Below, one piece after another: positions 15,474 to 22,970 of a DNA stretch of 42,613 bases. A model generated the notes under the pieces. The model made no database searches. It saw only the letters and a program-made list of their open reading frames with translations, and was not told where the DNA came from. Numbering within the stretch: the stretch's first letter is position 1; each line of letters begins with the position of its first letter. The stretch covers positions 1 through 42,613 of IMG/VR virus record IMGVR_UViG_3300033145_001808. One strand, 5' to 3'. The position numbers and the translations under genes are program-made. This stretch comes from a virus.

Positions 15474-16201
15474 TCATTTCCCCTCTCTGGCTAACTTAAC
15501 TTTTCTTCGCCTCGCCATTTCTCTCAATCTTCTTATTTTTTCCTCTTGTGTTTCTGTTATTAACTCTTTTTCTCCGCCTTCCATTTTCGCCAGTTTCTCT
15601 CCATCCTCTAATAACTGAAAGACCTTATGTAATGTCATCTTCCTAAATTCCTCATCCGAACATCGATAAAATCTCTTTAGTTGAGCAAAGACAAAGTCCC
15701 AGTCCAAACACCAGAGCCACTGATAATAATCTACCCTTTTGTCTTTGCCCTCGGAACGTTTTTTGGTTTTTCTTCCTTTATCCCACCCATGACATAGGCA
15801 ATGAGTTCTTCCATCCCACCCGGGTTGCTCGCCACAATATCGTTAGCTTTCTCCAGTGTCAGGTCAGAGTGCTCTTTTCTTAGTCCTATATACAGAATAT
15901 AGGACATCGCCTCATTAGACGACATCAGTGGTTTGATTTTCTCATCATAATATTTGGCTATTTCCGCCTGACTATCGCCTCTAACTCCCCATTCCTCGAA
16001 TTGCAGCTTCCTGATTTCGGTTATTATCTTGTCCTCTTTCACCCCCGCCATCCTCATCGACTTGCCCACTTCACCTATATAAAGGGTCTTGAGGTAGCGA
16101 ACAATCTCGCCGTAATCCTGAGTAGTTATTTGACGGATTTTATATTTTGCTCCCTCGAATTCAACCGTCACGGGAGCATCCACAGTCCTATCTATACTCA
16201 T
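15474..16201 (-). CDS. Tail assembly chaperone G-T fusion made by -1 frameshift
   Basis: The 0-frame protein ends at 15731, but a -1 shift on A_AAA_AAC at 15758-15764 enters a frame that stays open to 15474. It adds 94 residues including VDYYQWLWCLDWDFVFAQLK and a basic C-terminus (LREMARRRKVKLAREGK). The fusion would be 242 residues. This is the classical G/GT arrangement directly upstream of the tape measure gene. The extension recruits the tape measure and tail tube in known phages. The second frame has no convincing start of its own: a TTG at 15707 lies inside the WCLDWDF segment and lacks a ribosome binding site. Confidence 0.85.
15731..16201 (-). CDS. Tail assembly chaperone G (unshifted form)
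   Basis: 156 residues, opening with a beta segment (VTVEFEGAKYKIRQITTQDYGEIV) as in phage tail assembly chaperones. A helical middle (AMSYILYIGLRKEH) and an Asn-Pro-Gly-Gly-containing segment near residue 128 follow. Position between tail tube and tape measure fits gpG. AAGGAG precedes ATG 16201. The last ten codons contain the slippery site. Confidence 0.8.
   Translation of the reverse strand: MSIDRTVDAPVTVEFEGAKYKIRQITTQDYGEIVRYLKTLYIGEVGKSMRMAGVKEDKIITEIRKLQFEEWGVRGDSQAEIAKYYDEKIKPLMSSNEAMSYILYIGLRKEHSDLTLEKANDIVASNPGGMEELIAYVMGGIKEEKPKNVPRAKTKG
15758..15764 (-). promoter_or_regulatory. A_AAA_AAC ribosomal frameshift site
   Basis: On the minus strand the heptamer AAAAAAC lies in the X_XXY_YYZ phase of the tail chaperone G gene: its first A ends codon 146 (CCA), and AAA and AAC are codons 147-148. 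The -1 frame is open from here for 95 codons including the stop, while the 0 frame ends nine codons later. A_AAA_AAC is among the most efficient bacterial -1 slippery sequences. Confidence 0.85.
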
Positions 16202-16217
16202 ATCATCACTCCTTAAT

Positions 16218-16316
16218 TTATGTCATAATTAGCTTATCTATGATATTTCTTAGCTCCTCTTTAGGGCTCAAAGGACTCAGAGGAGTTATCAGTCCATTAG
16301 CCCTTTTAAGTGTCAT
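16218..16316 (-). CDS. Small hypothetical protein between tail tube and chaperone genes
   Basis: A 32-residue frame starts at an ATG overlapping the tail tube stop (TAATG) and ends 17 bases before the chaperone start. Its product is MTLKRANGLITPLSPLSPKE followed by a short helix (LRNIIDKLIMT). No ribosome binding site is seen, so it would rely on reinitiation. It fills the only gap here exactly, which supports expression. Confidence 0.45.
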   Translation of the reverse strand: MTLKRANGLITPLSPLSPKEELRNIIDKLIMT

Positions 16317-16732
16317 TACGCACTTGCTATTGCCACAGACACTTTACCAGTGGACACAAAATCAAAACTGACAGCCACTGCTCCATCATGTGGTTGGTCA
16401 ATAGCTTCTCCTGTAATCAGTGCCCAACAGGAGTAAGTCCAGCCAGATTTGGTTTGGAGTTGTAGATATACTGTGGTTCCGCCAGTTATGGCATCCTCTA
16501 AGACCTTCTGGCCATCAGTATCTCCCATATACCAGCTTCCATCAAATGAACCGCTGAAATCTTTCTTTCCAGGAATCCTAGTCCTATCCTTCTGAAACTT
16601 AGGAGTTTCAATTGCATCTAGTGCTATCGTTCCAGCCCAGTGCCCTATTTCCGCAACCTCATTCAATACAGAACTAACTGTTCCTACGTTGACTTTTCCA
16701 GTATCTCCTGCAATTGCTTTCGTCTCGGCCAT
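16316..16732 (-). CDS. Major tail tube protein
   Basis: 138 residues with the beta-rich layout of small tail-tube proteins: GKVNVGTVSSVLNEVAEIGHW, DFSGSFDGSWYMGDTDGQ, TTVYLQLQTKSGWTYSCWAL and AVAVSFDFVSTGKVS. The order tube, then chaperones, then tape measure is the standard siphovirus order. GGAGGTGAAC precedes ATG 16732. A strong terminator lies upstream, so a promoter or read-through must supply transcription. Confidence 0.8.
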   Translation of the reverse strand: MAETKAIAGDTGKVNVGTVSSVLNEVAEIGHWAGTIALDAIETPKFQKDRTRIPGKKDFSGSFDGSWYMGDTDGQKVLEDAITGGTTVYLQLQTKSGWTYSCWALITGEAIDQPHDGAVAVSFDFVSTGKVSVAIASA

Positions 16733-16754
16733 TATTGTTCACCTCCATATATTT

Positions 16755-16799
16755 AATAAAAAAGCTCCCCAACCGCTCCGTGGCCACGGCTGGAGAGCT
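16755..16799 (-). terminator. Rho-independent terminator before the tail tube gene
   Basis: On the minus strand AGCTCTCC (16792-16799) pairs with GGGGAGCT (16763-16770), with one G-U pair. The loop holds a perfect inner CCGTGG/CCACGG stem. A T-run at 16763-16758 follows. It would separate neck genes from the abundantly needed tail tube gene. Confidence 0.75.
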
Positions 16800-16802
16800 A
16801 TT

Positions 16803-16919
16803 CTCGGTTAGCTAGACCGAGTTTTACTGAAAATGGTTATTTTATCAAAGAGTAAAACTATGTTTCATTAAAACAATTGCTTTCAACAATCGGTGAAACC
16901 ATATCAAAAAGTGAAACTA
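16803..16919. promoter_or_regulatory. Intergenic region with hairpin and imperfect repeats, probable regulatory region
   Basis: CTCGGT/ACCGAG (16803-16808 with 16816-16821) is a hairpin followed on the plus strand by TTTT. Further right, ATCAAAGAGTAAAACTA (about 16838-16854) and ATCAAAAAGTGAAACTA (about 16903-16919) are imperfect direct repeats. GTTTCA and TGAAAC between them form an inverted repeat. The region lies upstream of the terminator and tail tube gene, so a promoter with attenuation is possible. No consensus promoter stands out. Confidence 0.45.
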
Positions 16920-17342
16920 CTTAGATTTTTCTAACTTTATTCGATATTCAAGAACAAGATGCCAGACTTTATTGTCGTCCTCATAAAGCGTTCTGGGCGG
17001 TCCTTGTCTCTGGCAGAAATACACGCTATACCCTGTGGCAGTTATCTCCGCATTATCCATTACCGTGCAAATTTCCTTCGATATATTCCCTGCCTCTTTA
17101 AGGGAATTGGAGTCGCTGAATATGTCTATTTGAACTAGAACTTCATCCTTCCATTCGGTAAAGCTTTGCTCATTGCTCCCCGTGACTACCCAGTAGCAAA
17201 CATGAGGGAAAGCAGAGTCTTGCGGCACTTTAAAATGACCTAGGGCTGGATCACCGCTCGGTGTTTCTCCTAGAAGATCTGTTATAGCTGCCACGTTTAA
17301 TTTTGCATATATGCCAATATTAAGCGCATTCACGTCCAGCAA
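16917..17342 (-). CDS. Tail terminator (DUF3168-like) protein
   Basis: 141 residues with the features of small tail-completion proteins: YAKLNVAAITDLLGETPS, FPHVCYWVVTGS, VLVQIDIFSDSNSLKEAGNI and a C-terminal WHLVLEYRIKLE. Such proteins cap the tail tube and join it to the head. The start is TTG 17342 behind GGGAGAG. It lies just before the tail tube gene in transcription order, as expected. Confidence 0.75.
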   Translation of the reverse strand: MLDVNALNIGIYAKLNVAAITDLLGETPSGDPALGHFKVPQDSAFPHVCYWVVTGSNEQSFTEWKDEVLVQIDIFSDSNSLKEAGNISKEICTVMDNAEITATGYSVYFCQRQGPPRTLYEDDNKVWHLVLEYRIKLEKSK

Positions 17343-17355
17343 AGTTATCTCTCCC

Positions 17356-17469
17356 TTAGTTTAGTGAAGTTTTAATATGTCTACTTAAAAAGAATCTCCA
17401 AAATTCCTGAAAGTGAGACCGTTCTATTTGCACGTGATGCCTTCTACACAACACAATGAGATTTTCTTT
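17356..17469 (-). pseudogene. C-terminal remnant of an HNH endonuclease
   Basis: The minus strand here encodes KENLIVLCRRHHVQIE and a basic tail to a TAA at 17356. This is the end of an HNH domain: NLIVLC, a short spacer, then the HH pair, as in the intact enzymes of this window. The frame begins right after a TGA and has no start codon or CxxC part. I read it as the 3' end left after loss of an inserted homing gene, between the glycosyltransferase and tail terminator genes. Confidence 0.7.
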
Positions 17470-17488
17470 TCATTGTTTACTCGCTCTG

Positions 17489-18868
17489 TTATCCCTTCTG
17501 AAAAACTATCATTCCCGGAAATTTAGGAAAATCTATCCTATCCATTCCTAAGTAGTCAGAAAGCTCCTCCACCATTCGGCTAACTCCTGGATGACTCCTA
17601 TGATTAGTATCATGGAAAACAATCAATCCTTTGTTCTTAACATAGGGATAAAAATTGTTAAAATCATCCTTTACCGAAGGGTAATTATGATCTCCATCGA
17701 TAAAAAGAATATCAATTTTTTCTTTCCAGTCCTTAGCTAAATCCTGGGATTTTTTCTGGATAAATTCTAATTGGGGATGGATAAAATCTTGCCATCTCTT
17801 TAGGGGATCACAGCTTATCAATCTCCCCCTCGTTTTTTCTAGCCCATATAGAAACGCCTTACTGGAATTAAGCAGACCAGTTCCTATTTCCAGAACCAAT
17901 TGTGCATCTTGGGCGATGACAAGCCCTGCCAGCAAAGCCACGAACGGCTGCATGTCAGTAAAATTCATGTCGAATCTGCCGTCGCCAATCAAGATGTCCA
18001 TGTCTATTGGGGTCATTCTTCCCTTGTGAGCCTCCATTACTCTTTTCCGATAATTTATATTAGCCGGACATTTCCCCCAACCTTTCGCGTAGTATTCATC
18101 AATCAAAGAGAACTCTTCCTCATGATAATCCAACTTGTCGAAAAAGAGGGTGGAGACGCAATACATCTGCCATTTATTATCTAGTAAATTTACCCAGCCA
18201 CCTCGCATCCATCTTTTTCCCGTCGTGGGCATCTTATCGAGTAACTCCCTAAGGCAGTTCAAATTAAAACCGGCCAGGGCAGTGCTGTGCTTTATGAACA
18301 TCGGAAGGTCTTGACTAGTCCCTCTTATTATTCCGACCCTCGGATCATACGTGAACTCTTTTGCCATAATCAGGTTCCAGTCCTTGGGATAAAGAACATC
18401 ATTTTCGCAATTAAACACAAGCTCGGTCTCGGCCAGCGAGGCAAACCGCATAAGTGATTTCTTTGCGTTCCCGAATTGTTCCCTGATAATTAATTTCTTA
18501 GGATTCTCGTAATTATCCAGAATCATTCTGGTCTCATCATCTGAATTGTCATCCATCACGAACAGTTTCCTCACTAGTCCCCAATCGGTGTTAATCTCAA
18601 GCGAATCTAAAGATTTCTTAGTCCATTCAGGCCTATTCCACACCTGAAAGCAGATATCATGTTTGGGAATTTGTCTCAGCCTTACTTGCCTGTCTATCCA
18701 TCTTGAGCACTGGATGGAGTTCCAATTCAAGGGGAAACATGTCAATAGAAATTCTGCTGTTTCCCTGTCTACTTTCCATTGTGATTTTTTTCTGGTATCA
18801 ATTCCAAAGCCGAAATAATATTCCAGCTCCGGGGTGGGATAAAAGCTGACTTCAATTTGTCTTGGCAA
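17489..18868 (-). CDS. Glycosyltransferase-methyltransferase fusion
   Basis: 459 residues. Residues about 1-46 are a small module (YYFGFGIDTRKK, ETAEFLL) also present at the C-terminus of the neighbouring glycosyltransferase. Residues about 65-300 look like a family 2 glycosyltransferase (ICFQVWNRPEWTKKSLDSL, LFVMDDNSDDET). Residues about 310-459 are a SAM-dependent methyltransferase of the Methyltransf_24 type (LVLEIGTGLLNSSKAFLYGL, DILFIDGDHNY, GLIVFHDTNHR). It may decorate virion proteins or host surface glycans. The start is TTG 18868 behind GGAGG. The pair interrupts the conserved neck-tail gene order. Confidence 0.8.
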   Translation of the reverse strand: MPRQIEVSFYPTPELEYYFGFGIDTRKKSQWKVDRETAEFLLTCFPLNWNSIQCSRWIDRQVRLRQIPKHDICFQVWNRPEWTKKSLDSLEINTDWGLVRKLFVMDDNSDDETRMILDNYENPKKLIIREQFGNAKKSLMRFASLAETELVFNCENDVLYPKDWNLIMAKEFTYDPRVGIIRGTSQDLPMFIKHSTALAGFNLNCLRELLDKMPTTGKRWMRGGWVNLLDNKWQMYCVSTLFFDKLDYHEEEFSLIDEYYAKGWGKCPANINYRKRVMEAHKGRMTPIDMDILIGDGRFDMNFTDMQPFVALLAGLVIAQDAQLVLEIGTGLLNSSKAFLYGLEKTRGRLISCDPLKRWQDFIHPQLEFIQKKSQDLAKDWKEKIDILFIDGDHNYPSVKDDFNNFYPYVKNKGLIVFHDTNHRSHPGVSRMVEELSDYLGMDRIDFPKFPGMIVFQKG

Positions 18869-18880
18869 ATTTTCCTCCTT

Positions 18881-19741
18881 TCATCTGAAATACCATCCCC
18901 ACCAGTAGATCGGGAATGCCGATAATAAAAACTCAGCCGTTTCTTTTGGCACTATCCAGTGAAGTTTCTTCCTAGTGTCAATCCCGAAGCCGAAGTAGAA
19001 ATAAAGCTCATTGCTAGGAACAAAGCGAAGTGAAACTTTATCTGGCAATTCCAGCTTTTTTGGCATCATACTTGGCATTATGTCAGGAAAGTTCAAAAAT
19101 TGTCTCATAATAAACAGCTTTCTCCCGGAGTCTTTTGTCGTAAGCCCCTCCTGACCTATCTTATCTCTTTCCCCGACTTTACCAGGTCGGTTGTGTGTTA
19201 TTTTTGCCTTTTCGCTGTGGGCATATTTACCCCATCTCTTGCTCCTCGTGGTTAGCTCACAGTCGCACCAGTAGTGGATATATCCTGGGAAGAAGATATT
19301 ATCATTAAGATATCTGTTCACATATTCCCTAGATATCAAACCGTGAGCGGCGAGGTGATCACCAAATTCGTCCCGAAAACTCACTAATCCCATCCCGTCA
19401 GGGAACGATTCATTGAAGGTTGACACCGCCTCGGTCAGCCAGTTGCGACTGACCTCTACGTCATCAGCGAGGAAGACTATCAGGGGGGAATCGGTCTTGT
19501 GATAGCCCTTATTGATTTTGCCGACATACATCTCTCGTTTTTCCTTAACCAGAATCTTTACATTCTCGTCCTTAATAAAAGGTAGCTTTTTAACAACCTC
19601 GACAGATTTAGGGTCATCCCTATCAGTAATCACAATTACATCAAAATTAGTGTAAACCGTATTTTCAAAGAGCTTAGTTAAGCATTTCGCCAACTTTTTA
19701 TAGCGCTGGCGAGTGGGAATAAGCACACTTACTTTTTCCAT
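18881..19741 (-). CDS. Family 2 glycosyltransferase
   Basis: 286 residues. The N-terminus has the GT2 nucleotide-sugar fold: VSVLIPTRQRYKKLAKCLTK, FDVIVITDRDDP and LIVFLADDVEVSRNWL with a DDV metal-binding motif. The C-terminal 50 residues repeat the module at the start of the next gene (YFGFGIDTRKK...ETAEFLLSAFP). The two genes are 12 bases apart, which suggests they arose by duplication or splitting of a larger ancestor. The ATG overlaps the gp10-like stop (TAATG). Confidence 0.85.
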   Translation of the reverse strand: MEKVSVLIPTRQRYKKLAKCLTKLFENTVYTNFDVIVITDRDDPKSVEVVKKLPFIKDENVKILVKEKREMYVGKINKGYHKTDSPLIVFLADDVEVSRNWLTEAVSTFNESFPDGMGLVSFRDEFGDHLAAHGLISREYVNRYLNDNIFFPGYIHYWCDCELTTRSKRWGKYAHSEKAKITHNRPGKVGERDKIGQEGLTTKDSGRKLFIMRQFLNFPDIMPSMMPKKLELPDKVSLRFVPSNELYFYFGFGIDTRKKLHWIVPKETAEFLLSAFPIYWWGWYFR

Positions 19742-20064
19742 TATTTTCCGCCTAATAACTGCTTGATTTTTCTTTTGTTCTTTTCAAGTGCAGGTCTAAG
19801 ATATGGATGCCCACTCATTTTTGACGTTCCGTATTCCTGATAGACAGCGTATTCTACGTTGCTTCCAACCCTTCCTGTTACTTCATCTTTGCTTTTTTCT
19901 ACTTCGTGTGTAATTGAAGCCCTTAATCTTCCAGTATCAACTCTTACCATCCTCTTAGCATCCCCCTCGACAAGAAGGCAAGCCTTCTCCATGTTCTGAA
20001 AGCATTTAAGCCCTACTTCCTTGATAAGTTTGTCTCCATACCATTTTACTTTAGCTTTAGCCAT
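19741..20064 (-). CDS. HK97 gp10-like neck protein
   Basis: 107 residues matching the HK97 gp10/minor-tail joining family: AKRMVRVDTGRLRASITHEV, VGSNVEYAVYQEYGTSKM and HPYLRPALEKN. Such proteins sit at the head-tail junction. The ATG follows the head-closure gene stop directly, with GGAAGTGA upstream. Confidence 0.88.
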   Translation of the reverse strand: MAKAKVKWYGDKLIKEVGLKCFQNMEKACLLVEGDAKRMVRVDTGRLRASITHEVEKSKDEVTGRVGSNVEYAVYQEYGTSKMSGHPYLRPALEKNKRKIKQLLGGK

Positions 20065-20385
20065 TTACGTCACTTCCAAAAGTTCAATCTCCAAAGTTCT
20101 GTGCTGCTCGGCAGGATCTGCCACAGCCTGTATATCAAAAGTCCTAGCCCCCAGAACAAATTTATCTTTTTCTTCTATAGAAATTCCTATAGGATATTTC
20201 ACTACGAATTTGTGCGTCCGAAATACCTCGGTTTTTCCCGTCACGAACCGCTCCCTGCCAGAAAGGGATAAGAGGACTCCCTTCATTTTGCGTTTGGACT
20301 GCCAGGTCTCTAAGAATCCCCCCATATTATCCGAAACCAGAGTATATTTTTGGAGCGTCAATTCTGTCTTTGGGCCTGGAACCAT
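20065..20385 (-). CDS. Head closure / head-tail adaptor protein
   Basis: 106 residues, a single small beta barrel: LTLQKYTLVSDNMGGFLETW, VLLSLSGRERFVTG, FVVKYPIGISIEEKDKFVLG and FDIQAVADPAEQHRTLEI. This pattern is typical of phage head-tail adaptors (SPP1 gp16 type), which close the portal channel. GAGGTTTGAT precedes ATG 20385, and the gene lies between connector and gp10-like genes as expected. Confidence 0.85.
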   Translation of the reverse strand: MVPGPKTELTLQKYTLVSDNMGGFLETWQSKRKMKGVLLSLSGRERFVTGKTEVFRTHKFVVKYPIGISIEEKDKFVLGARTFDIQAVADPAEQHRTLEIELLEVT

Positions 20386-20386
20386 A

Positions 20387-21562
20387 TCAAACCTCTATCT
20401 TTTTATATCGTGATAAAATTTCCCTTGCCTCACTTGGCATCTCTTTTTCTAGTGTAGTCTTAATACTTCCCAAGCTATATCCGCTAACTCCAAATATTTC
20501 CTGGTCCCTTCTGTCATAGATCACCTTCACTAGCATCTTAACCGCCAGCTTCAAATCCTCAGGCATGTCCGAGCTGGAATAGCCCGCAACATAACTAACG
20601 ACAATATTCCTCTCCCCCTCACTAAACCCACTTGCGTAATAAAGCTCTCCTCTTTTCTTATAAACTCTAAACTCATTAACAGGATCACCCGCCATTGCCA
20701 GATACTCCCAAGCCGCCGTTGTATCAGCCCTTGCCCCGCAGTATTTAGCATAACATTCCAGAAGCTCGGTCGACTTCAAATCTCCGTAGTCGGCATCCAT
20801 CAACTCAGCAGTCCAGCCCTTTCCTATACTATTTATTTGATTAACCACCTTGGCCATAGTATCATAGGTGGCAAAATCTATTGTGGAGCTATCTTCATTA
20901 GTGCCTCCGCTCACCACCAAGTCCACCCCGTCGCTATCAACTGAGACGTGGGCAGTGGTTGCGTCACTGGAAGTATTTTTAATCTTGATAACGTCATCCC
21001 TGTCAACTGCCAACCTACTAATTGAGATTACAGGATAGTTATCCAACAATAAGGAGGTCTCGCCATTGCCATCGTAAAGTTCATTGGTATAGGTAGTTTT
21101 CTCGAAGTCCCTCTGACAATAACTTTTAATCCATTCATCTACACCGTTCAGTATGCTCTGGACTATACTGGTAGGATCTTCAGCAGCTGCCTGGTCAGAA
21201 GTAATGCTTTGAGCCGCAGTTGGGTCTGAAGTAAAACCAAAAGCGAGAGCGGCATCCGATTTGCTCACATCAATTGTTATTGTATGTTCACTTCCTGAAT
21301 CTATAGTAAATTTGTAGGTTGTTGAATTATAGCTGACAGCAAAAGTGATAACCCCTCCAGTAAGAGTATCGTTAGCATTCATTGCCGTCTGGAGGGCTGT
21401 TGCTAAATCGTCTCCCTCATAAGTGCCATCTGGCACATCAATGTTAACCGGGCCGCCCTGGTCGGATGTCATATTAAGAACGTCATTCTCAGCCGTTATC
21501 TCAAAGTAGCCTGTTCCGACATCGAGAAAGTCCAGAGATTCCTGCAAGCTGATTATCGACAT
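20387..21562 (-). CDS. Head-tail connector with two inserted domains
   Basis: 391 residues, far longer than usual gp6-like connectors (about 100). The connector starts as SIISLQESLDFL and resumes with PTSIVQSILNGVDEWIKSYC; its helical end (LKLAVKMLVKVIYDRRDQEI) is at the C-terminus. Residues about 14-125 insert a virion-type beta domain (YEGDDLATALQTAMNAN, FAVSYNSTTYKFTI). Residues about 195-265 insert a second one (AHVSVDSDGVDLVVSGG, WTAELMD). The insertions would project from the neck. AAGGTGAAAG precedes ATG 21562. Confidence 0.75.
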   Translation of the reverse strand: MSIISLQESLDFLDVGTGYFEITAENDVLNMTSDQGGPVNIDVPDGTYEGDDLATALQTAMNANDTLTGGVITFAVSYNSTTYKFTIDSGSEHTITIDVSKSDAALAFGFTSDPTAAQSITSDQAAAEDPTSIVQSILNGVDEWIKSYCQRDFEKTTYTNELYDGNGETSLLLDNYPVISISRLAVDRDDVIKIKNTSSDATTAHVSVDSDGVDLVVSGGTNEDSSTIDFATYDTMAKVVNQINSIGKGWTAELMDADYGDLKSTELLECYAKYCGARADTTAAWEYLAMAGDPVNEFRVYKKRGELYYASGFSEGERNIVVSYVAGYSSSDMPEDLKLAVKMLVKVIYDRRDQEIFGVSGYSLGSIKTTLEKEMPSEAREILSRYKKIEV

Positions 21563-21745
21563 TTAACTTTCACCTTTTCCTTTCTCCCAATTCCAAGATT
21601 CTACCTCAGCCATAAATTTATCCGTGAACGGGATAGGAGCGTGATGTTCCACGTCATAGTCCTCTTTATACTTAATTCTGTCTATCACTACCCCTACAAC
21701 TATTCCTATTGAAAAAGATAATACAACTATCAATAATATGTCCAT
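21563..21745 (-). CDS. Small single-span membrane protein
   Basis: 60 residues with one N-terminal hydrophobic helix (LLIVVLSFSIGIVVGVVI) and a charged soluble tail (YKEDYDVEHHAPIPF). A membrane protein is unexpected amid head genes. It could be a lysis accessory, an exclusion protein or a virion component. AAGGAGA precedes the ATG. Confidence 0.65.
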   Translation of the reverse strand: MDILLIVVLSFSIGIVVGVVIDRIKYKEDYDVEHHAPIPFTDKFMAEVESWNWEKGKGES

Positions 21746-21754
21746 TTTTTCTCC

Positions 21755-21898
21755 TTAATTCATCCCATAAATAGCTTGAACAAAACCCCCAGAGAATCTA
21801 TAAGTAAACATCCAATAAGGCTTATCCAATTTCTTCCCTGAATAATCCCTCGGGGGAGTCCACCAAGGCAAATTAACTTTTACTATCAATAGACTCAT
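21755..21898 (-). CDS. Small hypothetical protein
   Basis: 47 residues from an ATG overlapping the stop of the upstream gene (TAATG) to a TAA at 21755. The product has many aromatics: NLPWWTPPRDYSGKKLDKPY and WMFTYRFSGGFVQAIYGM. It fills the gap between two membrane-protein genes exactly. Unknown function. Confidence 0.6.
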   Translation of the reverse strand: MSLLIVKVNLPWWTPPRDYSGKKLDKPYWMFTYRFSGGFVQAIYGMN

Positions 21899-22125
21899 TA
21901 TTTCCCCAATAGCTGTGCCAAGGTCAGCCCTACCACGAGATTAGACAAAATAATCATAATAACTGTAGTAATCCAACTCGGCCTTTTCCCCAGTTTTTCC
22001 ACATTTTTTTCCAGATGGGCAAAATCGTTATCCCTGAAATCCTTGAAAATGTCTATGAAGTTGTCCAGTCTTTCCCTGGTCACTTTTCCATAAGGACAAC
22101 CATTTTTAGAGTTTTCTCCAGCCAT
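21898..22125 (-). CDS. XhlA-like small membrane protein, possible second holin
   Basis: 75 residues: a charged amphipathic helix (RERLDNFIDIFKDFRDNDFA, then LEKNVEKLGKR) followed by one C-terminal transmembrane helix (ITTVIMIILSNLVVGLTLA). This resembles XhlA/hemolysin-type proteins that cooperate with holins, though they are usually beside the endolysin. A Cys-Pro-Tyr at residue 10 is not explained. AGGAGC precedes the ATG. Confidence 0.55.
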   Translation of the reverse strand: MAGENSKNGCPYGKVTRERLDNFIDIFKDFRDNDFAHLEKNVEKLGKRPSWITTVIMIILSNLVVGLTLAQLLGK

Positions 22126-22138
22126 TTTCTATCAGCTC

Positions 22139-22534
22139 CTACCGTATGTAAAGTATTACCTGTCCACCTTTTGCATTCCCGGCATTAGAAACCTTCAGCT
22201 CCAATAAGTCATCAACCACCATCTTGGACACACTTGTAGTCGCACCGTCCTTGAAAGGAACTCCTGGTGTAACATTGGTCGTGCTGGCATTGGATAAATT
22301 AGCTCCCTGTCCCGCCAAAACATCCATTCCACTGTCATCCTCAAGAGTTACATCATACAGGTCTGTCGGTTGTGTCCCTCCTGAGTCGGGGATAAATACT
22401 ACTCTCAATATTTCACCGCTCAAGTGTTTGGTATGAGTTCCACTAACATTACCAGATGCATCAGAGAGCCAATCAAAAGTTACTTTCTTAACTGTCCGAG
22501 TCTCTGAGTATGATAAACTTAAAGTTCCTGCCAT
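22139..22534 (-). CDS. Virion structural protein, small beta-rich
   Basis: 131 residues with strands and Gly/Asp turns: VKKVTFDWLSDASGNVSGTH, ILRVVFIPDSGG, DLYDVTLEDDSG and GGQVILYIR. This pattern recurs in small virion proteins between capsid and connector genes of metagenomic siphoviruses. A head decoration or neck role is likely but unproven. GGAGGAA precedes the ATG. Confidence 0.65.
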   Translation of the reverse strand: MAGTLSLSYSETRTVKKVTFDWLSDASGNVSGTHTKHLSGEILRVVFIPDSGGTQPTDLYDVTLEDDSGMDVLAGQGANLSNASTTNVTPGVPFKDGATTSVSKMVVDDLLELKVSNAGNAKGGQVILYIR

Positions 22535-22537
22535 AAT

Positions 22538-22912
22538 TTATTCCTCCTTGATAAGCCTACCGAGTTTCAAAATATCTGTGCCCTTTATTTTCGCCTCGTC
22601 CAATTGCTCAATGGTTATCGGCTCATATTTGATTTCAATCTTCTGCTCGGCCAGCTCGGCATATTCCTTGTTAAACGCCTCCATACTCTTCATTACGTAG
22701 GTATTGCCTTTGACTATCAATTTGCCCTTTTTGTCCCTTTTTGCGTGCTTCTCGACCAGTTTTTGCCTAGCCTTCTCGAAAGGCTCAAACTCAGAGCCAA
22801 TCTGCTTAAAAGCCCTCGCCAGCCAGTATGCCGTCTTGACTGGTATCTCCTTGTCGAGCACGGCGGGCAGAGCCTCCATTATTGGCCTTAGTTCTCCCAG
22901 TTTTAGCTTCAC
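22538..22912 (-). CDS. DUF1617-like helical phage protein
   Basis: 124 residues, helical: LGELRPIMEALPAVLDKEIP, AYWLARAFKQIGSEF and FEKARQKLVEKHAK. It then has MKSMEAFNKEYAEL and a C-terminal KYEPITIEQLDEAKI. This matches the layout of small phage proteins of the DUF1617 type encoded near head or tail genes. Function unknown. The start is GTG 22912 behind AGGAGAAG. Confidence 0.6.
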   Translation of the reverse strand: MKLKLGELRPIMEALPAVLDKEIPVKTAYWLARAFKQIGSEFEPFEKARQKLVEKHAKRDKKGKLIVKGNTYVMKSMEAFNKEYAELAEQKIEIKYEPITIEQLDEAKIKGTDILKLGRLIKEE

Positions 22913-22970
22913 TTACTTCTCCTTTTTCCTTTGTGGGGCTGTTTAAGGCCAGCCCCATAGCCTATAATTC

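Noticed and set aside
15474-15707. Separate 77-residue gene starting at a TTG
   Set aside because: The TTG has no ribosome binding site and lies within a segment encoded by the -1 extension of the tail chaperone, so it is the T part of a frameshift product.
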